DNA of 64,000 nt from Hyphomicrobiales bacterium. GTDB taxonomy: Bacteria > Pseudomonadota > Alphaproteobacteria > Rhizobiales > Rhizobiaceae. A program made the translations under genes and the position numbers. Position 1 is the stretch's first letter. Every line of letters begins with the position of its first letter. The stretch lies in NCBI GenBank assembly GCA_003577315.1, contig QEVK01000018.1, positions 44,272 through 108,271 of the forward strand, given 5' to 3'. This document shows positions 44,124 through 54,463 of this stretch, piece by piece. The notes under the pieces were generated by a model that was given only the letters and a program-made list of their open reading frames with translations, made no database searches and was not told the origin of the DNA.

Positions 44124-44945
44124 TTGAGACGTCGCGTCCTGCCGGGCCTGCCGCTGTCGCTCGGCATCACCCTTTTCTATGTCGGCCTCATCGTCGCGCT
44201 GCCCATCGGCGCGCTGGTCTTCAAGGCCGCGAGCCTCGGCCCGCAGGACTACTGGCGCATCGTCAGCTCCGGCCGGGCGCTGGCGAGCTACCGCGTCACC
44301 ATCGCGTGCGCGGCGGCGGCGACGGCGTTCAACCTCGTCTTCGGCCTGGCGCTGGCCTGGGTGCTGTCGCGCTATTCCTTCCCCGGAAAGCGTTTCGTCG
44401 ACGCCATCGTCGACCTGCCCTTCGCGCTGCCGACGGCGGTGGCGGGCATCGCGCTGACCACCCTGTTCGCGGCCAACGGCTGGTTCGGAAGCGTGCTGGC
44501 GCAGGCCGGGATCCTGGTCGCCTACACGCCGCTCGGCATCGTCGTGGCCATGACCTTCACCAGCCTGCCCTTCGTCGTGCGCACCGTGCAGCCGGTCCTG
44601 GAGGACCTCGACCCGGCGCTGGAGGAGGCCGCGCAGTCGCTCGGCGGCTCGGACCTGTCGATCTTCGCGCGGGTGATCCTGCCGCTTCTTGCGCCGGCGC
44701 TGCTCGCCGGCGTGTCGCTTTCCTTCGCGCGCAGCCTCGGCGAGTTCGGCGCCATCATCTTCATCGCCGGCAACCAGCCTTTCGAGACCGAGATCACGGC
44801 GCTGCTCGCCTTCATCCGGCTCGAGGAATACGACTACCAGGCCGCCGCCGCCATCGCCTCGGTGCTGCTCGTCACCGCCTTCGCCATCCTCGCCGCGACC
44901 AACCTGCTGCAGGCGCGCGCGCTCCGCTACATGCAAAGGGCGTGA
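44124..44945 (+). CDS. cysT: Sulfate/thiosulfate ABC transporter permease CysT
   Basis: 273 residues from a TTG at 44124 behind GAGGGGA. Six or so membrane helices; the CysT pattern includes [21 protein letters not shown], the [19 protein letters not shown] segment and the EAA loop [21 protein letters not shown], followed by [18 protein letters not shown]. It forms the membrane channel with CysW. It ends two bases before the next gene's start. Confidence 0.95.
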   Translation: MRRRVLPGLPLSLGITLFYVGLIVALPIGALVFKAASLGPQDYWRIVSSGRALASYRVTIACAAAATAFNLVFGLALAWVLSRYSFPGKRFVDAIVDLPFALPTAVAGIALTTLFAANGWFGSVLAQAGILVAYTPLGIVVAMTFTSLPFVVRTVQPVLEDLDPALEEAAQSLGGSDLSIFARVILPLLAPALLAGVSLSFARSLGEFGAIIFIAGNQPFETEITALLAFIRLEEYDYQAAAAIASVLLVTAFAILAATNLLQARALRYMQRA

Positions 44946-44947
44946 CC

Positions 44948-45871
44948 ATGGCCCACGCACCCCACGGCAGGCCGCCGCGCGTCGGCGACGGCGCGGCCGT
45001 CCGCCGCGCCCTGATCGCCTTCGTGCTGGCCGTCGGGGCGATCCTCGTGCTCGCCCCGCTGGTCGTGATCTTCGCCCAGGCGTTCAGGCTCGGCATCCCG
45101 GCCTTCGTTGCGAACATCGCCCACCCCGACACGCGCCACGCCATCCTGCTGACCGTGCTGACGGCGCTGGTCGCGGTTCCGGTCAACACCGTCTTCGGCG
45201 TCGCCGCGGCCTGGGCCATCACCAGGTTCGACTTTCCCGGCAAGCGGGCGCTGACCGTGGCCATCGAGATCCCCTTCTCGATCTCGCCCATCGTCGCCGG
45301 CGTCGCCTATCTCTTCGTCTACGGCCTTCAGGGCCTGTTCGGCCCGGCGTTGCAGGCAGCCGAGATCAAGATCCTGTTCGCGCTGCCGGGCATCGTGCTC
45401 GCCTCGATGTTCGTGACCGCGCCCTTCGTGGCGCGCGAGCTGATCCCGCTGATGCAGGCGCAGGGGCGCGACCTGGAGGAGGCCGCCACCTCGCTCGGCG
45501 CGTCGGGCTGGCGCACCTTCTTCTCCGTGACGCTCCCCAACATCCGCTGGGCGCTGCTCTACGGCGTGGTGCTGTGCAACGCCCGCGTCATGGGCGAGTT
45601 CGGCGCGGTCTCGGTCGTCTCGGGCAACATACGCGGCCAGACCAACACGCTGCCGCTGCATGTCGAGCTGCTCTACCACGACTACAACACGGCCGGCGCC
45701 TTCGCCGCCGCCTCGATCCTGACCTTGCTGGCGCTCGTCACCATCGTCGCCAAGGTGCTTCTGGAACGCCAGGGCGCGGGCCGCGTGCGCCGCCCGGCAC
45801 TTGCCGCCCCGCTGCCCGCCGCCCTTTCCACCGCTGCCGCCCTGTCCCCCGCCGAAGGAGCAAAGCCGTGA
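44948..45871 (+). CDS. cysW: Sulfate/thiosulfate ABC transporter permease CysW
   Basis: 307 residues; a GTG at 44942 that overlaps the cysT stop is an alternative start. CysW features: [35 protein letters not shown], the EAA loop [21 protein letters not shown] and [18 protein letters not shown]. The C-terminal tail ([20 protein letters not shown]) is Ala/Pro-rich and unconserved. It overlaps the cysA GTG by four bases. Confidence 0.94.
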   Translation: MAHAPHGRPPRVGDGAAVRRALIAFVLAVGAILVLAPLVVIFAQAFRLGIPAFVANIAHPDTRHAILLTVLTALVAVPVNTVFGVAAAWAITRFDFPGKRALTVAIEIPFSISPIVAGVAYLFVYGLQGLFGPALQAAEIKILFALPGIVLASMFVTAPFVARELIPLMQAQGRDLEEAATSLGASGWRTFFSVTLPNIRWALLYGVVLCNARVMGEFGAVSVVSGNIRGQTNTLPLHVELLYHDYNTAGAFAAASILTLLALVTIVAKVLLERQGAGRVRRPALAAPLPAALSTAAALSPAEGAKP

Positions 45872-46890
45872 AGATCACGCTCGACAACGTGGTGAAGACC
45901 TTCGACACCTTCCGCGCCGTCCATGGCGTGTCGCTCGCCATCGGCAGCGGCGAGCTGGTGGCGCTGCTCGGACCGTCGGGCTCCGGCAAGACCACCATCC
46001 TGCGCATGGTGGCGGGGCTCGAATATGCCGACGGCGGCACGATCCGCTTCGGCGACCGCGACGCCACCCGCATCCCGGTGCGCGAGCGCGGCGTCGGCTT
46101 CGTCTTCCAGCACTACGCGCTGTTCCCGCACATGACGGTGGCCGGGAACATCGCCTTCGGCATGAAGGTGTCGAAGCTGCGGCGCAGCCGCGCCGCCATC
46201 GACGCGCGGGTGGCCGAGCTTCTGTCGCTGGTGAAGCTCGGCGGGCTCGGCGGCCGCTTTCCCGGCCAGATTTCCGGCGGCCAGCGCCAGCGCGTGGCGC
46301 TCGCCCGCGCGCTCGCCGTCGATCCCAAGGTGCTGCTGCTCGACGAGCCGTTCGGCGCGCTCGACGCCAATGTGCGGCGCGAGCTGCGCCGCTCGTTGCG
46401 CGACATCCACGACGCGCTGGGCATCACCACGCTGTTCGTCACCCACGACCAGGAGGAGGCGCTCGACCTCGCCGACCGAGTCGTCATCCTCGACCACGGC
46501 CGCATCGTGCAGGAGGGCACGCCGCAACAGGTGTGCCGCGCGCCCTCCTCCGCCTTCGTCACCCGCTTCCTCGGCGACGCCAACCGGCTGGTGGCCGAGG
46601 TGCGCGGCGGCCGGGCGCTGATCGCCGGCGGCAGCATCGAGGCCGCCGGCGTGCCGGACGGCCGCGCCGAAATCTACGCCCGCCCCGCCGACATCGAATG
46701 GGCGCGCGAGGGCGCCGGCATCGCCGCCCGGGTGATCCGGGTCATGGACCGGCCCGAAAGCCGCCGCCTCGTCGCGCGCCTGCCCGGCGGCGAGCATGTC
46801 GAGCTTGACATGACGCCCGAAACCGCGGTGGGCGTCGGCGACAGCGGGGTGGTGACGCTGCGCCGCGCCAACGTGTTCGCGCTGGCGTGA
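45868..46890 (+). CDS. cysA: Sulfate/thiosulfate ABC transporter ATPase CysA
   Basis: 340 residues from a GTG at 45868 with AAGGAG upstream. Walker [12 protein letters not shown], the Q-loop region [15 protein letters not shown], signature [15 protein letters not shown], Walker [13 protein letters not shown] and H-loop [14 protein letters not shown] are complete. The C-terminal 100 residues form a TOBE-like domain with the CysA-specific YARPADIEW strand. It is the last gene of the sulfate operon. A repeat copy and a hairpin lie between it and the convergent glycerate kinase gene. Confidence 0.95.
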   Translation: MKITLDNVVKTFDTFRAVHGVSLAIGSGELVALLGPSGSGKTTILRMVAGLEYADGGTIRFGDRDATRIPVRERGVGFVFQHYALFPHMTVAGNIAFGMKVSKLRRSRAAIDARVAELLSLVKLGGLGGRFPGQISGGQRQRVALARALAVDPKVLLLDEPFGALDANVRRELRRSLRDIHDALGITTLFVTHDQEEALDLADRVVILDHGRIVQEGTPQQVCRAPSSAFVTRFLGDANRLVAEVRGGRALIAGGSIEAAGVPDGRAEIYARPADIEWAREGAGIAARVIRVMDRPESRRLVARLPGGEHVELDMTPETAVGVGDSGVVTLRRANVFALA

Positions 46891-46967
46891 GCGCCCGATG
46901 CGGAATGGCCGGCACGGCGCGGCATCGCGCCCGCGCCCGGTTCCCTCGTCTTCGCGCTCCGCCGGCT

Positions 46968-47034
46968 CTGGAGCGCCTTGCAGTCGAGCGGAATCACTTG
47001 ACGTCGCATAAATGCTGCTAAAACAAACAGATAG
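46968..47034 (-). repeat. Dispersed intergenic repeat, copy 2
   Basis: The reverse complement of this 67-base segment matches 15431-15497 at about 57 of 67 positions, including a shared block CATTTATGCGACGTCA. The central dyad that is perfect in copy 1 is degraded here. As in copy 1, it lies between two convergent genes, which suggests either insertion into safe spacers or a role at transcript ends. Confidence 0.75.
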
Positions 47035-47073
47035 ATCGCTTCACCGTTTCCATGAAACGGTGATGCGATCTAT
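47031..47073 (-). terminator. Long hairpin at the end of the glycerate kinase gene
   Basis: ATAGATCGC-T-TCACCGTTTC pairs with GAAACGGTGA-T-GCGATCTAT around a three-base loop, giving a 20-pair stem with one mismatch. On the minus strand it is followed by CTGTTTGTTTTAG, a T-rich tail. The glycerate kinase stop codon lies inside the base of the stem. It may act in both directions, since cysA also ends nearby. Confidence 0.72.
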
Positions 47074-48368
47074 GAGATGAACATCGCCCTTATGTCGTTG
47101 ACGTTGGTGCCGGTCGGGCCCGGCGAGAACAGGTCGCCCACGGCCGCGAACGCCGCCCGGGCATCGTGGCGGGCAAGGGCTGCGCGCGGATCGAGGCCGG
47201 CGGCGCGCATGCGCGCGGCGGCGGTCCAGTCGGCGAAGGCGCCGGCATTGTCGCCGCTGCCGTCGATGCCGTCGGTGTCGGCGGCGAAGGCGTGGATGCC
47301 CGCGACGCCGTCGACCGCGAGCGCCAGGGCGAGCAGGAACTCGGTGTTGCGGCCGCCCCTGCCGCCCTCGCCCCGCAGCGTCACCGTGGTTTCGCCGCCC
47401 GAAAGCAGCACCACCGGCCTGGCGAAGGGCCGGTCCCGCGTCGCGATCTCGCGGGCGATGGCGGCATGGACGCCCCCGACATCGCGGGCCTCGCCCTCGA
47501 CGGCGTCGGAGAGGATGACGGCGCGGACGCCCCGCCGCTCCGCCTCGCGCGCCGCCGCCTCCAGCGAGCGCGCGGCCGAGGCGATGACGTGGACCGTGTT
47601 GCCGGCGAGCCGCGGATCGGCGGGCGACGGCGCATCGGCCGCCGGCGAGCGCAGGTGCCGCATGGCGGCTTCCGGCAGCTTCAGGCGATAGGCCTCGACG
47701 ATGGCCAGCGCGTCCTGCCGGCCGGCGCCGTCTGCCACCGTCGGGCCGGAGGCGACGAAGGCCGGGTTGTCGCCGGGAATGTCGGAGACGACCAGCGACA
47801 CCACCTTCGCCGGATGGGCGGCGAGCGCCAGCCGGCCGCCCTTGATGGCGGAAAGGTGCTTGCGCACCGTGTTCATGGCCGCGATCGGCGCGCCGGAGGC
47901 GAGCAGCGCCTCGTTGACCGCGATCTCGTCGGCAAGGTCCATGCCGGGCGGCGGCGAAGGCAGCAGCGCCGAGCCGCCGCCGGAGACGAGCGCCACCACC
48001 AGATCGTCGGCCGTCAGCCCATCCACGGCCGCGCGCAGCCGCCGCGCAGCCTCGAGCCCCGCCTCGTCGGGCACGGGATGGGCGGCCTCCAGCACCTCGA
48101 TGCGCCCGCACGGCGCGCCGTAGCCGTAGCGGGTGACGACGACGCCCTCCAGCGGGCCGTCCCACGCCGCCTCGAAGGCGGCCGCCATCTGCGCCGAGGC
48201 CTTGCCGGCGCCGATGACGAGCGTGCGCCCCTTCGGCCGCGTCGGCAGGAAGTCGCCGATGACGCGGGCGGGATCGGCGGCGGCGACGGCGGCGTCGAAC
48301 ATCGCGCAAAACAGCGCGCGCGGCTCGGGCGCGGCGTTATCCGGCGCATCGCGACGTTCGGTCCCCAT
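47070..48368 (-). CDS. Glycerate 2-kinase (MOFRL family)
   Basis: 432 residues from ATG 48368. The family is recognised from KGRTLVIGAGKASAQMAAAFE, LVVALVSGGGSALLPSPPPGM, the MNTVRKHLSAIKGGRLA helix, VVSDIPGDNPAFVASGPT, and the C-terminal MOFRL part with LSGGETTVTLRG and AADTDGIDGSGDNAGA. It phosphorylates glycerate to 2-phosphoglycerate in the glyoxylate, serine or tartrate pathways; older names are TtuD or hydroxypyruvate reductase. The reading frame stays open far upstream, antisense to the two-component genes, but those codons are not part of this protein. Confidence 0.92.
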   Translation of the reverse strand: MGTERRDAPDNAAPEPRALFCAMFDAAVAAADPARVIGDFLPTRPKGRTLVIGAGKASAQMAAAFEAAWDGPLEGVVVTRYGYGAPCGRIEVLEAAHPVPDEAGLEAARRLRAAVDGLTADDLVVALVSGGGSALLPSPPPGMDLADEIAVNEALLASGAPIAAMNTVRKHLSAIKGGRLALAAHPAKVVSLVVSDIPGDNPAFVASGPTVADGAGRQDALAIVEAYRLKLPEAAMRHLRSPAADAPSPADPRLAGNTVHVIASAARSLEAAAREAERRGVRAVILSDAVEGEARDVGGVHAAIAREIATRDRPFARPVVLLSGGETTVTLRGEGGRGGRNTEFLLALALAVDGVAGIHAFAADTDGIDGSGDNAGAFADWTAAARMRAAGLDPRAALARHDARAAFAAVGDLFSPGPTGTNVNDIRAMFIS

Positions 48369-48513
48369 CGTGAAGGCACTCCCCGAATCCCGGCCCTGCG
48401 GCCCGCTCGCCGCAGCTTCACATTTCTTCACACGCGCCCGCAACGGGCGAAACAGTCCTTTCCTAGTCTGGCCCCATCGCGGCAATCGGGCCGCATGGAC
48501 AAGGAGCTTCACC

Positions 48514-49044
48514 ATGGAACAGGACAGGCAGGAAACCGGCACCGCGGCCGCGACCCAGGGCAACGGCAGCCGCCGCACGCGGTGGATCGTCGCCGGCGGC
48601 GTGGCCGTGCTGGCGCTGGCCGGCATCGGCGCGGCCGGCGCGATGGGCGGCGGCGACGGCATGGGACGCCAGTTCATGGAGGTGGGCATGAGGCACGGCG
48701 GCCACTTCGCCGGTCGCGGCCTCGGCCGCGCGCTCGATGCCGTGGACGCCACCGCCGAGCAGGAGGACCGCATCTGGGCGATCATCGACGACGCCCGGAC
48801 GGAGCTGCGGCCGATGATGCGCGAGTTCCGCGACACGCGCACGGCGGTGATGGATCTGATGGCCGCCCCCACCATCGACCGCGCCGCCGCCGAGGCGCTA
48901 CGGGCCGGGCGCGTCGCCGCCATCGACGAGGCGTCGAAGAAGATGACCGCCGCCGCGCTCGAAGCCGCCGAGGTGCTGACGCCCGAGCAGCGCGCCAAGC
49001 TGGTCGAGCATATGAAGGAGCGCAGAGGCCCCGGTCGGTGGTAG
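48514..49044 (+). CDS. Spy/CpxP-like periplasmic heavy-metal-resistance protein
   Basis: 176 residues. A single N-terminal membrane segment (WIVAGGVAVLALAGIGAAGA) anchors or exports the protein. The rest is Met/Gly/His-rich (MGRQFMEVGMRHGGHFAG), then helical with the Spy/CpxP pattern: DATAEQEDRIWAIIDDARTE, RPMMREFRDTRTAVMDLM and VLTPEQRAKLVEHMKE, an LTxxQ-type motif. Such proteins act as envelope chaperones or metal sensors. It lies 44 bases upstream of an OmpR/sensor kinase pair in the same direction, so it is probably part of that signalling unit. Confidence 0.85.
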   Translation: MEQDRQETGTAAATQGNGSRRTRWIVAGGVAVLALAGIGAAGAMGGGDGMGRQFMEVGMRHGGHFAGRGLGRALDAVDATAEQEDRIWAIIDDARTELRPMMREFRDTRTAVMDLMAAPTIDRAAAEALRAGRVAAIDEASKKMTAAALEAAEVLTPEQRAKLVEHMKERRGPGRW

Positions 49045-49088
49045 GATCGCATCCCTGACACCGGCGCAGCACGAGGGGCGAACACGGC

Positions 49089-49787
49089 ATGGCGGAAGAG
49101 ATCCTGATCGTCGACGACGACACGCGGCTCTCCGCCATGCTGTCGGACTACCTTTCCGGCAACGGCTTCACGGCGCGGACGGCCGCATCCGCCCATGCCG
49201 GCCTCGACGAGATCAGGCGCAAGACGCCCGACGCGGTGATCCTCGACGTGATGCTGCCCGACCTCGACGGCTTCGAGACCTGCCGGCGCATCCGCGCCGG
49301 CTCCGACGTGCCCATCCTGATGCTGACGGCCAAGGGCGAGGAGACGGACCGCATCGTCGGGCTGGAGCTCGGGGCCGACGACTATCTTCCCAAGCCGTTC
49401 AACCCGCGCGAGTTGCTGGCGCGGCTGCGCGCCATCCTGCGCCGGCGGGGCGGCGGCGGCACCGCCGACCGCGTCATGCGCTTCGGCCGGCTGGAGATCG
49501 ATCCCGCCTCGCGCGTGGCGCGGGTGGACGGCCGCGATTGCGCGATCACCGGCCACCAGTTCGACCTGCTGGTGGCGCTGGCCGAGAACGCCGGGCGCAC
49601 GCTGTCGCGCGAGCAGTTGATGGACAGGTTGAAGGGCGAGGGTTCCGACGCCTTCGACCGCTCCATCGACGTCCACGTCTCGCGCATCCGCGCGGCCATC
49701 GAGGACGACCCGAGGCATCCGAAGCGCATCATCACCGTGCGCGGGGCCGGCTACGTCTTCGCACGCCGGCAGGACGAGGAACGATAG
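49089..49787 (+). CDS. OmpR-family response regulator
   Basis: 232 residues. The receiver domain has the acidic pocket at D10-D11, phospho-acceptor D53 in ILDVMLPDLDGF, threonine in ILMLTAKGEE and K102 in YLPKPFNPREL. The winged-helix DNA-binding domain follows: LEIDPASRVARVDG, FDLLVALAENAGRTLSREQL, DVHVSRIRAAIEDDP and TVRGAGYVF. It lies eight bases before the sensor kinase gene. With the Spy-like gene upstream it resembles the Cpx envelope stress system. Confidence 0.95.
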   Translation: MAEEILIVDDDTRLSAMLSDYLSGNGFTARTAASAHAGLDEIRRKTPDAVILDVMLPDLDGFETCRRIRAGSDVPILMLTAKGEETDRIVGLELGADDYLPKPFNPRELLARLRAILRRRGGGGTADRVMRFGRLEIDPASRVARVDGRDCAITGHQFDLLVALAENAGRTLSREQLMDRLKGEGSDAFDRSIDVHVSRIRAAIEDDPRHPKRIITVRGAGYVFARRQDEER

Positions 49788-49794
49788 GACGGCG

Positions 49795-51054
49795 ATGCGC
49801 AACAGCTTGTTCCTGAAGGTCTATCTCACGCTGCTGGCGAGCCTGGTGGTGGTGGCGCTGGCCAGCGCCGTCTTCGTGCGGCTTTCCCACGACCGGGAGG
49901 ACCGCGGCTGGGGGGCGAGGCGGGACGCCTTCCTCGCCGCCATGCTGCCGGCCGACGCCGCCGTGCAGGAGACGCGGATCGTGCTGGCGCGGCTCGGAGA
50001 GGCGTTTGACGCCGACATCACGCTGTTCGCCGCCGATGGCGGCGCGATCGCCAGCGTCGGCGCGCCCCTCCCCTTCGCCGCGCCAGACGAGAGGGGCGAC
50101 TTCCGGCGCGGCGAGCACCGACGCCACCTGTCGGCGCGGCTGCCGGACGGGCGCGTCGTCGTCGCCCGCCTCGGCGGCAACGCCTTCGGCCCGCCGCGCG
50201 CCAGCCCCCTCGTCTGGCTGGCGCTGATCGCGGGCGTGACCGGGGTGGTCGCCTGGCCGGTCGTGCGGCACCTGACCGGCCGGCTCGAACGGCTGCGCCG
50301 CGGCGTCGAGCTGTGGGGCGGCGGCGACCTCGCGCTGCGCGTGCCGGTGGAGGGCACGGACGAGGTGGCGGCGGTTGCCGCCAGCTTCAACCGCGCGGCG
50401 GAACGGATCGAGGGCCTCGTCGCCGCGCACCGCTCGCTGCTCGCCAACGCCAGCCACGAGCTGCGCTCGCCGCTGGCGCGCCTGCGCATGGCGAGCGACC
50501 TCAACGAGGCGGCGCCGAGCGAGGCGCGCCGGCGCGAGATCGCGCGCAACCTGTCCGAGCTGGACGAGCTGGTGGAGGAGATCCTGCTGGCGAGCCGCCT
50601 CGACCACGCCGGCGCGATCGAGCTTTCCGACGACGTCGACCTTCTGGCGCTGGCGGCCGAGGAAGGCGCGCGCCACGGCGTCGAGGTGGCGGGCGAGGCC
50701 GTCACGGTCAAGGGTGACGCGCGGCTGCTCTCTCGCCTCGTGCGCAACCTGATGCAGAACGCGCTGCGCCACGGCGCGCCGCCGGTCTCGGCCGAAATAC
50801 GCCGCCTCGGCGACGGCGCGGTCGAGCTGGCCGTGCGCGACCACGGGCCGGGCGTGGCGCAGGCGGAGCGCGAGCGGGTGTTCGAGCCGTTCTACCGCCC
50901 CTCCGGCCGCGGCGAGCAGGCCGGCGGCTGGGGGCTGGGCCTTTCGCTGGTGCGCCAGATCGCGCAGCGCCACGGCGCAAGCGTGCGGCAGGAGACGCCG
51001 GCCGGCGGCGGCGCGCGCTTCGTCGTCACTTTCCCCGGGGGCGGGACGGCGTGA
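49795..51054 (+). CDS. Sensor histidine kinase (HAMP, HisKA, HATPase)
   Basis: 419 residues with two membrane helices (about 8-28 and 140-155) enclosing a periplasmic sensor of about 110 residues. HAMP follows (RHLTGRLERLRRGVELWGGG). The dimerisation domain has phospho-acceptor H221 in NASHELRSPLARLRMA; the ATPase domain has the N box NLMQNALRHG, G1 box DHGPGVAQAERERVFE and G2 box GWGLGLSLVRQIAQRH. It is the partner of the regulator just upstream. Metal or envelope stress is the likely signal, from the Spy-like neighbour. Confidence 0.95.
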   Translation: MRNSLFLKVYLTLLASLVVVALASAVFVRLSHDREDRGWGARRDAFLAAMLPADAAVQETRIVLARLGEAFDADITLFAADGGAIASVGAPLPFAAPDERGDFRRGEHRRHLSARLPDGRVVVARLGGNAFGPPRASPLVWLALIAGVTGVVAWPVVRHLTGRLERLRRGVELWGGGDLALRVPVEGTDEVAAVAASFNRAAERIEGLVAAHRSLLANASHELRSPLARLRMASDLNEAAPSEARRREIARNLSELDELVEEILLASRLDHAGAIELSDDVDLLALAAEEGARHGVEVAGEAVTVKGDARLLSRLVRNLMQNALRHGAPPVSAEIRRLGDGAVELAVRDHGPGVAQAERERVFEPFYRPSGRGEQAGGWGLGLSLVRQIAQRHGASVRQETPAGGGARFVVTFPGGGTA

Positions 51055-51093
51055 GGCGAGGTCCGTCGCGCAAGCGTTCCGGCGGCACGGCCC

Positions 51094-52161
51094 TCAGGCG
51101 AAGCCCGCCTTCAGCATCCCTTCCTCTTCCAGCCAGACGAGGACGCCGCTGGCGATCATGCGGTTGACGTGGGCGTGGGTCTCGCTGAAGGCGAAGCTCA
51201 ACTGGTGAGGGTCGAGCTCGCGCGTGAACAGGACCGGCACCAGCTCGGCCACCGTCCTGGCCCCGCCCCGGCAGGCGTCGGCGATCAGGTCGCAGCGGTC
51301 GCGGTGATGGGCGGCGAGCTCGCGGCAGCGATGGTGCAGGCCGACGAACGGCAGCTGATGGCCGGGCAGCACCAGCGTGCCGGCCGGCAGGTCGCGTTCC
51401 AGCGCGGCGAGCGAGCGCAGGTAGAGGCCGAGCGGGTCGCCCTCCGGCTCGACCGCCCAGACGCTGACATTGGGCGAGATCTTGGCGATCACCTGGTCGG
51501 CGGCCAGCAGCAGGCCGTCCCGCGGCGAATAGAGCATGATCTGCTCGGGCGCGTGGCCGTCGCCGGACAGGACGTCGAAGGCGCGGCCGCCGAGCACCAG
51601 CCGGTCGCCGGCCACCAGGCGGCGGAAGGTCGGCGGCAGCGGCGTGACCATGCCGAGATAGGCATGGCCCTGGGTCGCCACCAGCGTCGCCGTCTCGAGG
51701 CTCATGCCGTGGCGGCGGTAGAAGTCGTGATAGTGCTGCGCCTCGAACGCGCCGGGGTCGAGCGAGATGTTGATGCAGCCCAGATAGCCGGTCTGGCTCG
51801 TCAGCAGCGGCACGCCGAAGCGCTCGCACAGCCAGCCGGCAAGGCCGATATGGTCGGGATGGTAGTGGGTGACGATGACCTTGGTGATGCGCCAGCCCGA
51901 CAGCGGGCCGGCAAAAAGCGCCTCCCACGCGGCGCGGGTGCCGGCATGGGCGATGCCGGTGTCGAGGATGGCCCAGCCGCCGTCGTCCTCGATCAGGTAG
52001 ACGTTGACGTGGTTGAGCCGGAACGGCAGCGGGATGCGCGCCCACACGATGCCCGGCGCGACCTCTCGCACCTCGCCCGGCGCCGGCGGCTCGGGAAACG
52101 GGAAGTGGAGCGCGCCTGCCGCCTGTGCCGCGCCTGTCGTCTCGGTGCCGGTTGCTCGCAA
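51094..52161 (-). CDS. Metallo-beta-lactamase-fold hydrolase
   Basis: 355 residues. The metal-binding motif H99-x-H101-x-D103-H104 lies in VIVTHYHPDHIGLAGWL; further ligands are probably the His in DGHAPEQIMLYS and in LVLPGHQLPF. NHVNVYLIEDDGGWAILDTG is the usual opening. The C-terminal helical part (LAAHHRDRCDLIADAC to HAHVNRMIASGVLVWLEEEG) resembles a winged-helix extension seen in LACTB2-like members. These are usually thioesterases or glyoxalase-like enzymes; substrate unknown. It converges on the sensor kinase gene. Confidence 0.88.
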   Translation of the reverse strand: MRATGTETTGAAQAAGALHFPFPEPPAPGEVREVAPGIVWARIPLPFRLNHVNVYLIEDDGGWAILDTGIAHAGTRAAWEALFAGPLSGWRITKVIVTHYHPDHIGLAGWLCERFGVPLLTSQTGYLGCINISLDPGAFEAQHYHDFYRRHGMSLETATLVATQGHAYLGMVTPLPPTFRRLVAGDRLVLGGRAFDVLSGDGHAPEQIMLYSPRDGLLLAADQVIAKISPNVSVWAVEPEGDPLGLYLRSLAALERDLPAGTLVLPGHQLPFVGLHHRCRELAAHHRDRCDLIADACRGGARTVAELVPVLFTRELDPHQLSFAFSETHAHVNRMIASGVLVWLEEEGMLKAGFA

Positions 52162-52319
52162 GAGTTCGCTTCCTTCTTCAGTCCGATGCCGCCCGCCTCA
52201 AGCGAGGGACCGCGCGCTTGACAACATGGTCTGTGTCAGATGCACCCTTGTTGGGCAAGCGCCCGCGGCCCGATTGTTCAGAGCGCCTGGCAAAACCCTG
52301 CCCCAGCCCTGAAGCTTCG

Positions 52320-52640
52320 CTATGCGCCGCGCAGGCGCGAAAGCCGTTCCTCGAGGCCGGGGGGATCGCCCGCGATGCGCACGGTCTTCAGCCGGGCGGT
52401 CTCGCCCGCCACGATCGTCACGGCGCTCGCCGGCACGCCGAGCGCCCCGCCCAGCAGCTTCACCAGCGCCTTGTTGGCCTTGCCGTCCTCCGGCACGGCG
52501 CGCACCCTGGCCTTGAGATGGCTGCGCCCGTCGGCCGCGACATCCACGCCCTCCACCGCGTCGCGGGACGATTTCGGCGTCAGCCGCACGTAGAGGTCGA
52601 TTCCCTGCGCGCCGCGCCGCCAGAAGCCGCGTTCCGTCAC
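52320..52640 (-). CDS. DUF167-family (YggU-like) protein
   Basis: 106 residues from a GTG at 52640 that overlaps the preceding yggT stop. DUF167 hallmarks are [38 protein letters not shown] and KTVRIAG. The function is not established. The yggT-DUF167 pairing is a very common gene neighbourhood in alphaproteobacteria and supports both calls. Confidence 0.9.
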   Translation of the reverse strand: MTERGFWRRGAQGIDLYVRLTPKSSRDAVEGVDVAADGRSHLKARVRAVPEDGKANKALVKLLGGALGVPASAVTIVAGETARLKTVRIAGDPPGLEERLSRLRGA

Positions 52641-52927
52641 AGGATGGCGGGCGCCACGGTCGTCAGCAGGAACTGGCGCAGGAAGAAGATGACGAGCAGC
52701 AGGACGATCGGCGAGATGTCGATGCCGCCGAGATCGGGCAGGAAGCGGCGAATCGGCCGCAGCGCCGGCTCGGTGATGCGGAACAGAAAATTGCCGATCG
52801 TGCCGACGAACTGGTTGCGCGGGTTGATCACGTTGAAGGCGTAGAGCCACGAGAAGACCGCCGAGGCGATGATGATCCACCAGTAAAGATCAAGCGCGAG
52901 CACGATGGTCTGGATGAGCGCGAGCAT
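52637..52927 (-). CDS. YggT-family membrane protein
   Basis: 96 residues with two membrane spans, one at the start ([24 protein letters not shown], read in two parts) and one near the end ([20 protein letters not shown]). The conserved stretch [22 protein letters not shown] between them is diagnostic. Members have been tied to cell division or osmotic adaptation. It overlaps the DUF167 gene by four bases. Confidence 0.93.
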   Translation of the reverse strand: MLALIQTIVLALDLYWWIIIASAVFSWLYAFNVINPRNQFVGTIGNFLFRITEPALRPIRRFLPDLGGIDISPIVLLLVIFFLRQFLLTTVAPAIL

Positions 52928-53071
52928 GCGGGTCTCCCTTTGCGTTGGCGAGATTTAGCCATTGACGGCACGGGCGGCAAGGCCCGAAGCGCGCGGACGG
53001 CGCGCCCCGGCGGCATGAACGGCGATGCGGGATTTCCATCCCGATGGCCGGGCCGATCGCTCAACTGCCGC

Positions 53072-53099
53072 TTGACAGCGCAGCGGGCGGCACTTAAAT
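53072..53099 (+). promoter_or_regulatory. Promoter for tRNA-Ala
   Basis: TTGACA at 53072-53077 is a perfect -35 box, followed after 16 bases by TTAAAT at 53094-53099, a four-of-six -10 match. The tRNA starts 17 bases further on. Confidence 0.65.
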
Positions 53100-53116
53100 G
53101 CGCGCATCCGCTGGAC

Positions 53117-53192
<76 letters not shown>

Positions 53193-53322
53193 ACGGATTT
53201 TGAATCAAGGACTTGGCCGAGAGTTTTCTTCCGACGGGCAACCGCGCGGGAGGCGGTCCGGTCCTTCGCCGGCGCGTTCCGCCGCCCGCGCCCGCCGCGG
53301 GCCAACCAGTGCAAGGCCTCCC

Positions 53323-53892
53323 ATGCCGACAGGCTCGCTCGCAGGCTTCTTCGAACGTGACGCGGTTGCCGTCGCGCGCGACCTGATCGGCGCTTGCCTG
53401 CTGGTGGACGGCGTCGGCGGCATCGTCGTCGAAACCGAGGCGTACACGCGCGACGACCCGGCCTCCCACAGCTATCGCGGCCCCACGCGCCGCAACGCCA
53501 CGATGTTCGGCGCGCCGGGATCGGCCTATGTCTATCTGTGCTACGGCATTCACCACTGCCTCAATGCGGTGTGCGGCGCCGGCGGCGCGGTCCTGCTGCG
53601 CGCCATCGAGCCGCGCGCCGGCATCGAGGCCATGCGGGCGCGCCGCAACGCCGCCGGCATGCGCCAGCTCTGCGCCGGGCCGGGCCGGCTGGCGCAGGCC
53701 CTGGCGGTGGACATCTCCTTCGACGGGCGATCCTTCCTGCGCCGGCCCTTCGTCCTGCAACCCGCCGCCGCGCCGCAGGACATCGTCAGCGGGCCGCGCA
53801 TCGGCATCTCGAAGGCGGTGGAGCGTCCATGGCGCTTCGGGCTCGCGGGATCGCCGTTCCTGAGCCGGTCCTTCGCGGACGCCGGACGCTAG
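53323..53892 (+). CDS. DNA-3-methyladenine glycosylase (AAG/Mpg family)
   Basis: 189 residues from ATG 53323, matching where family members begin ([20 protein letters not shown]). Catalytic and DNA-binding motifs: [57 protein letters not shown] and [11 protein letters not shown]. The enzyme removes alkylated and deaminated purines. It starts about 130 bases after tRNA-Ala. Confidence 0.93.
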   Translation: MPTGSLAGFFERDAVAVARDLIGACLLVDGVGGIVVETEAYTRDDPASHSYRGPTRRNATMFGAPGSAYVYLCYGIHHCLNAVCGAGGAVLLRAIEPRAGIEAMRARRNAAGMRQLCAGPGRLAQALAVDISFDGRSFLRRPFVLQPAAAPQDIVSGPRIGISKAVERPWRFGLAGSPFLSRSFADAGR

Positions 53893-54417
<525 letters not shown>

Positions 54418-54463
54418 CCGGCAGGACGCCCGCCCGCGTCGGCGGCCGGCGACGAAGCTGCGT

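Noticed and set aside
48369..49802. Upstream extension of the glycerate kinase frame to 910 codons
   Set aside because: The extra codons are antisense to the Spy-like gene and response regulator, and the family's normal N-terminus begins at 48368.
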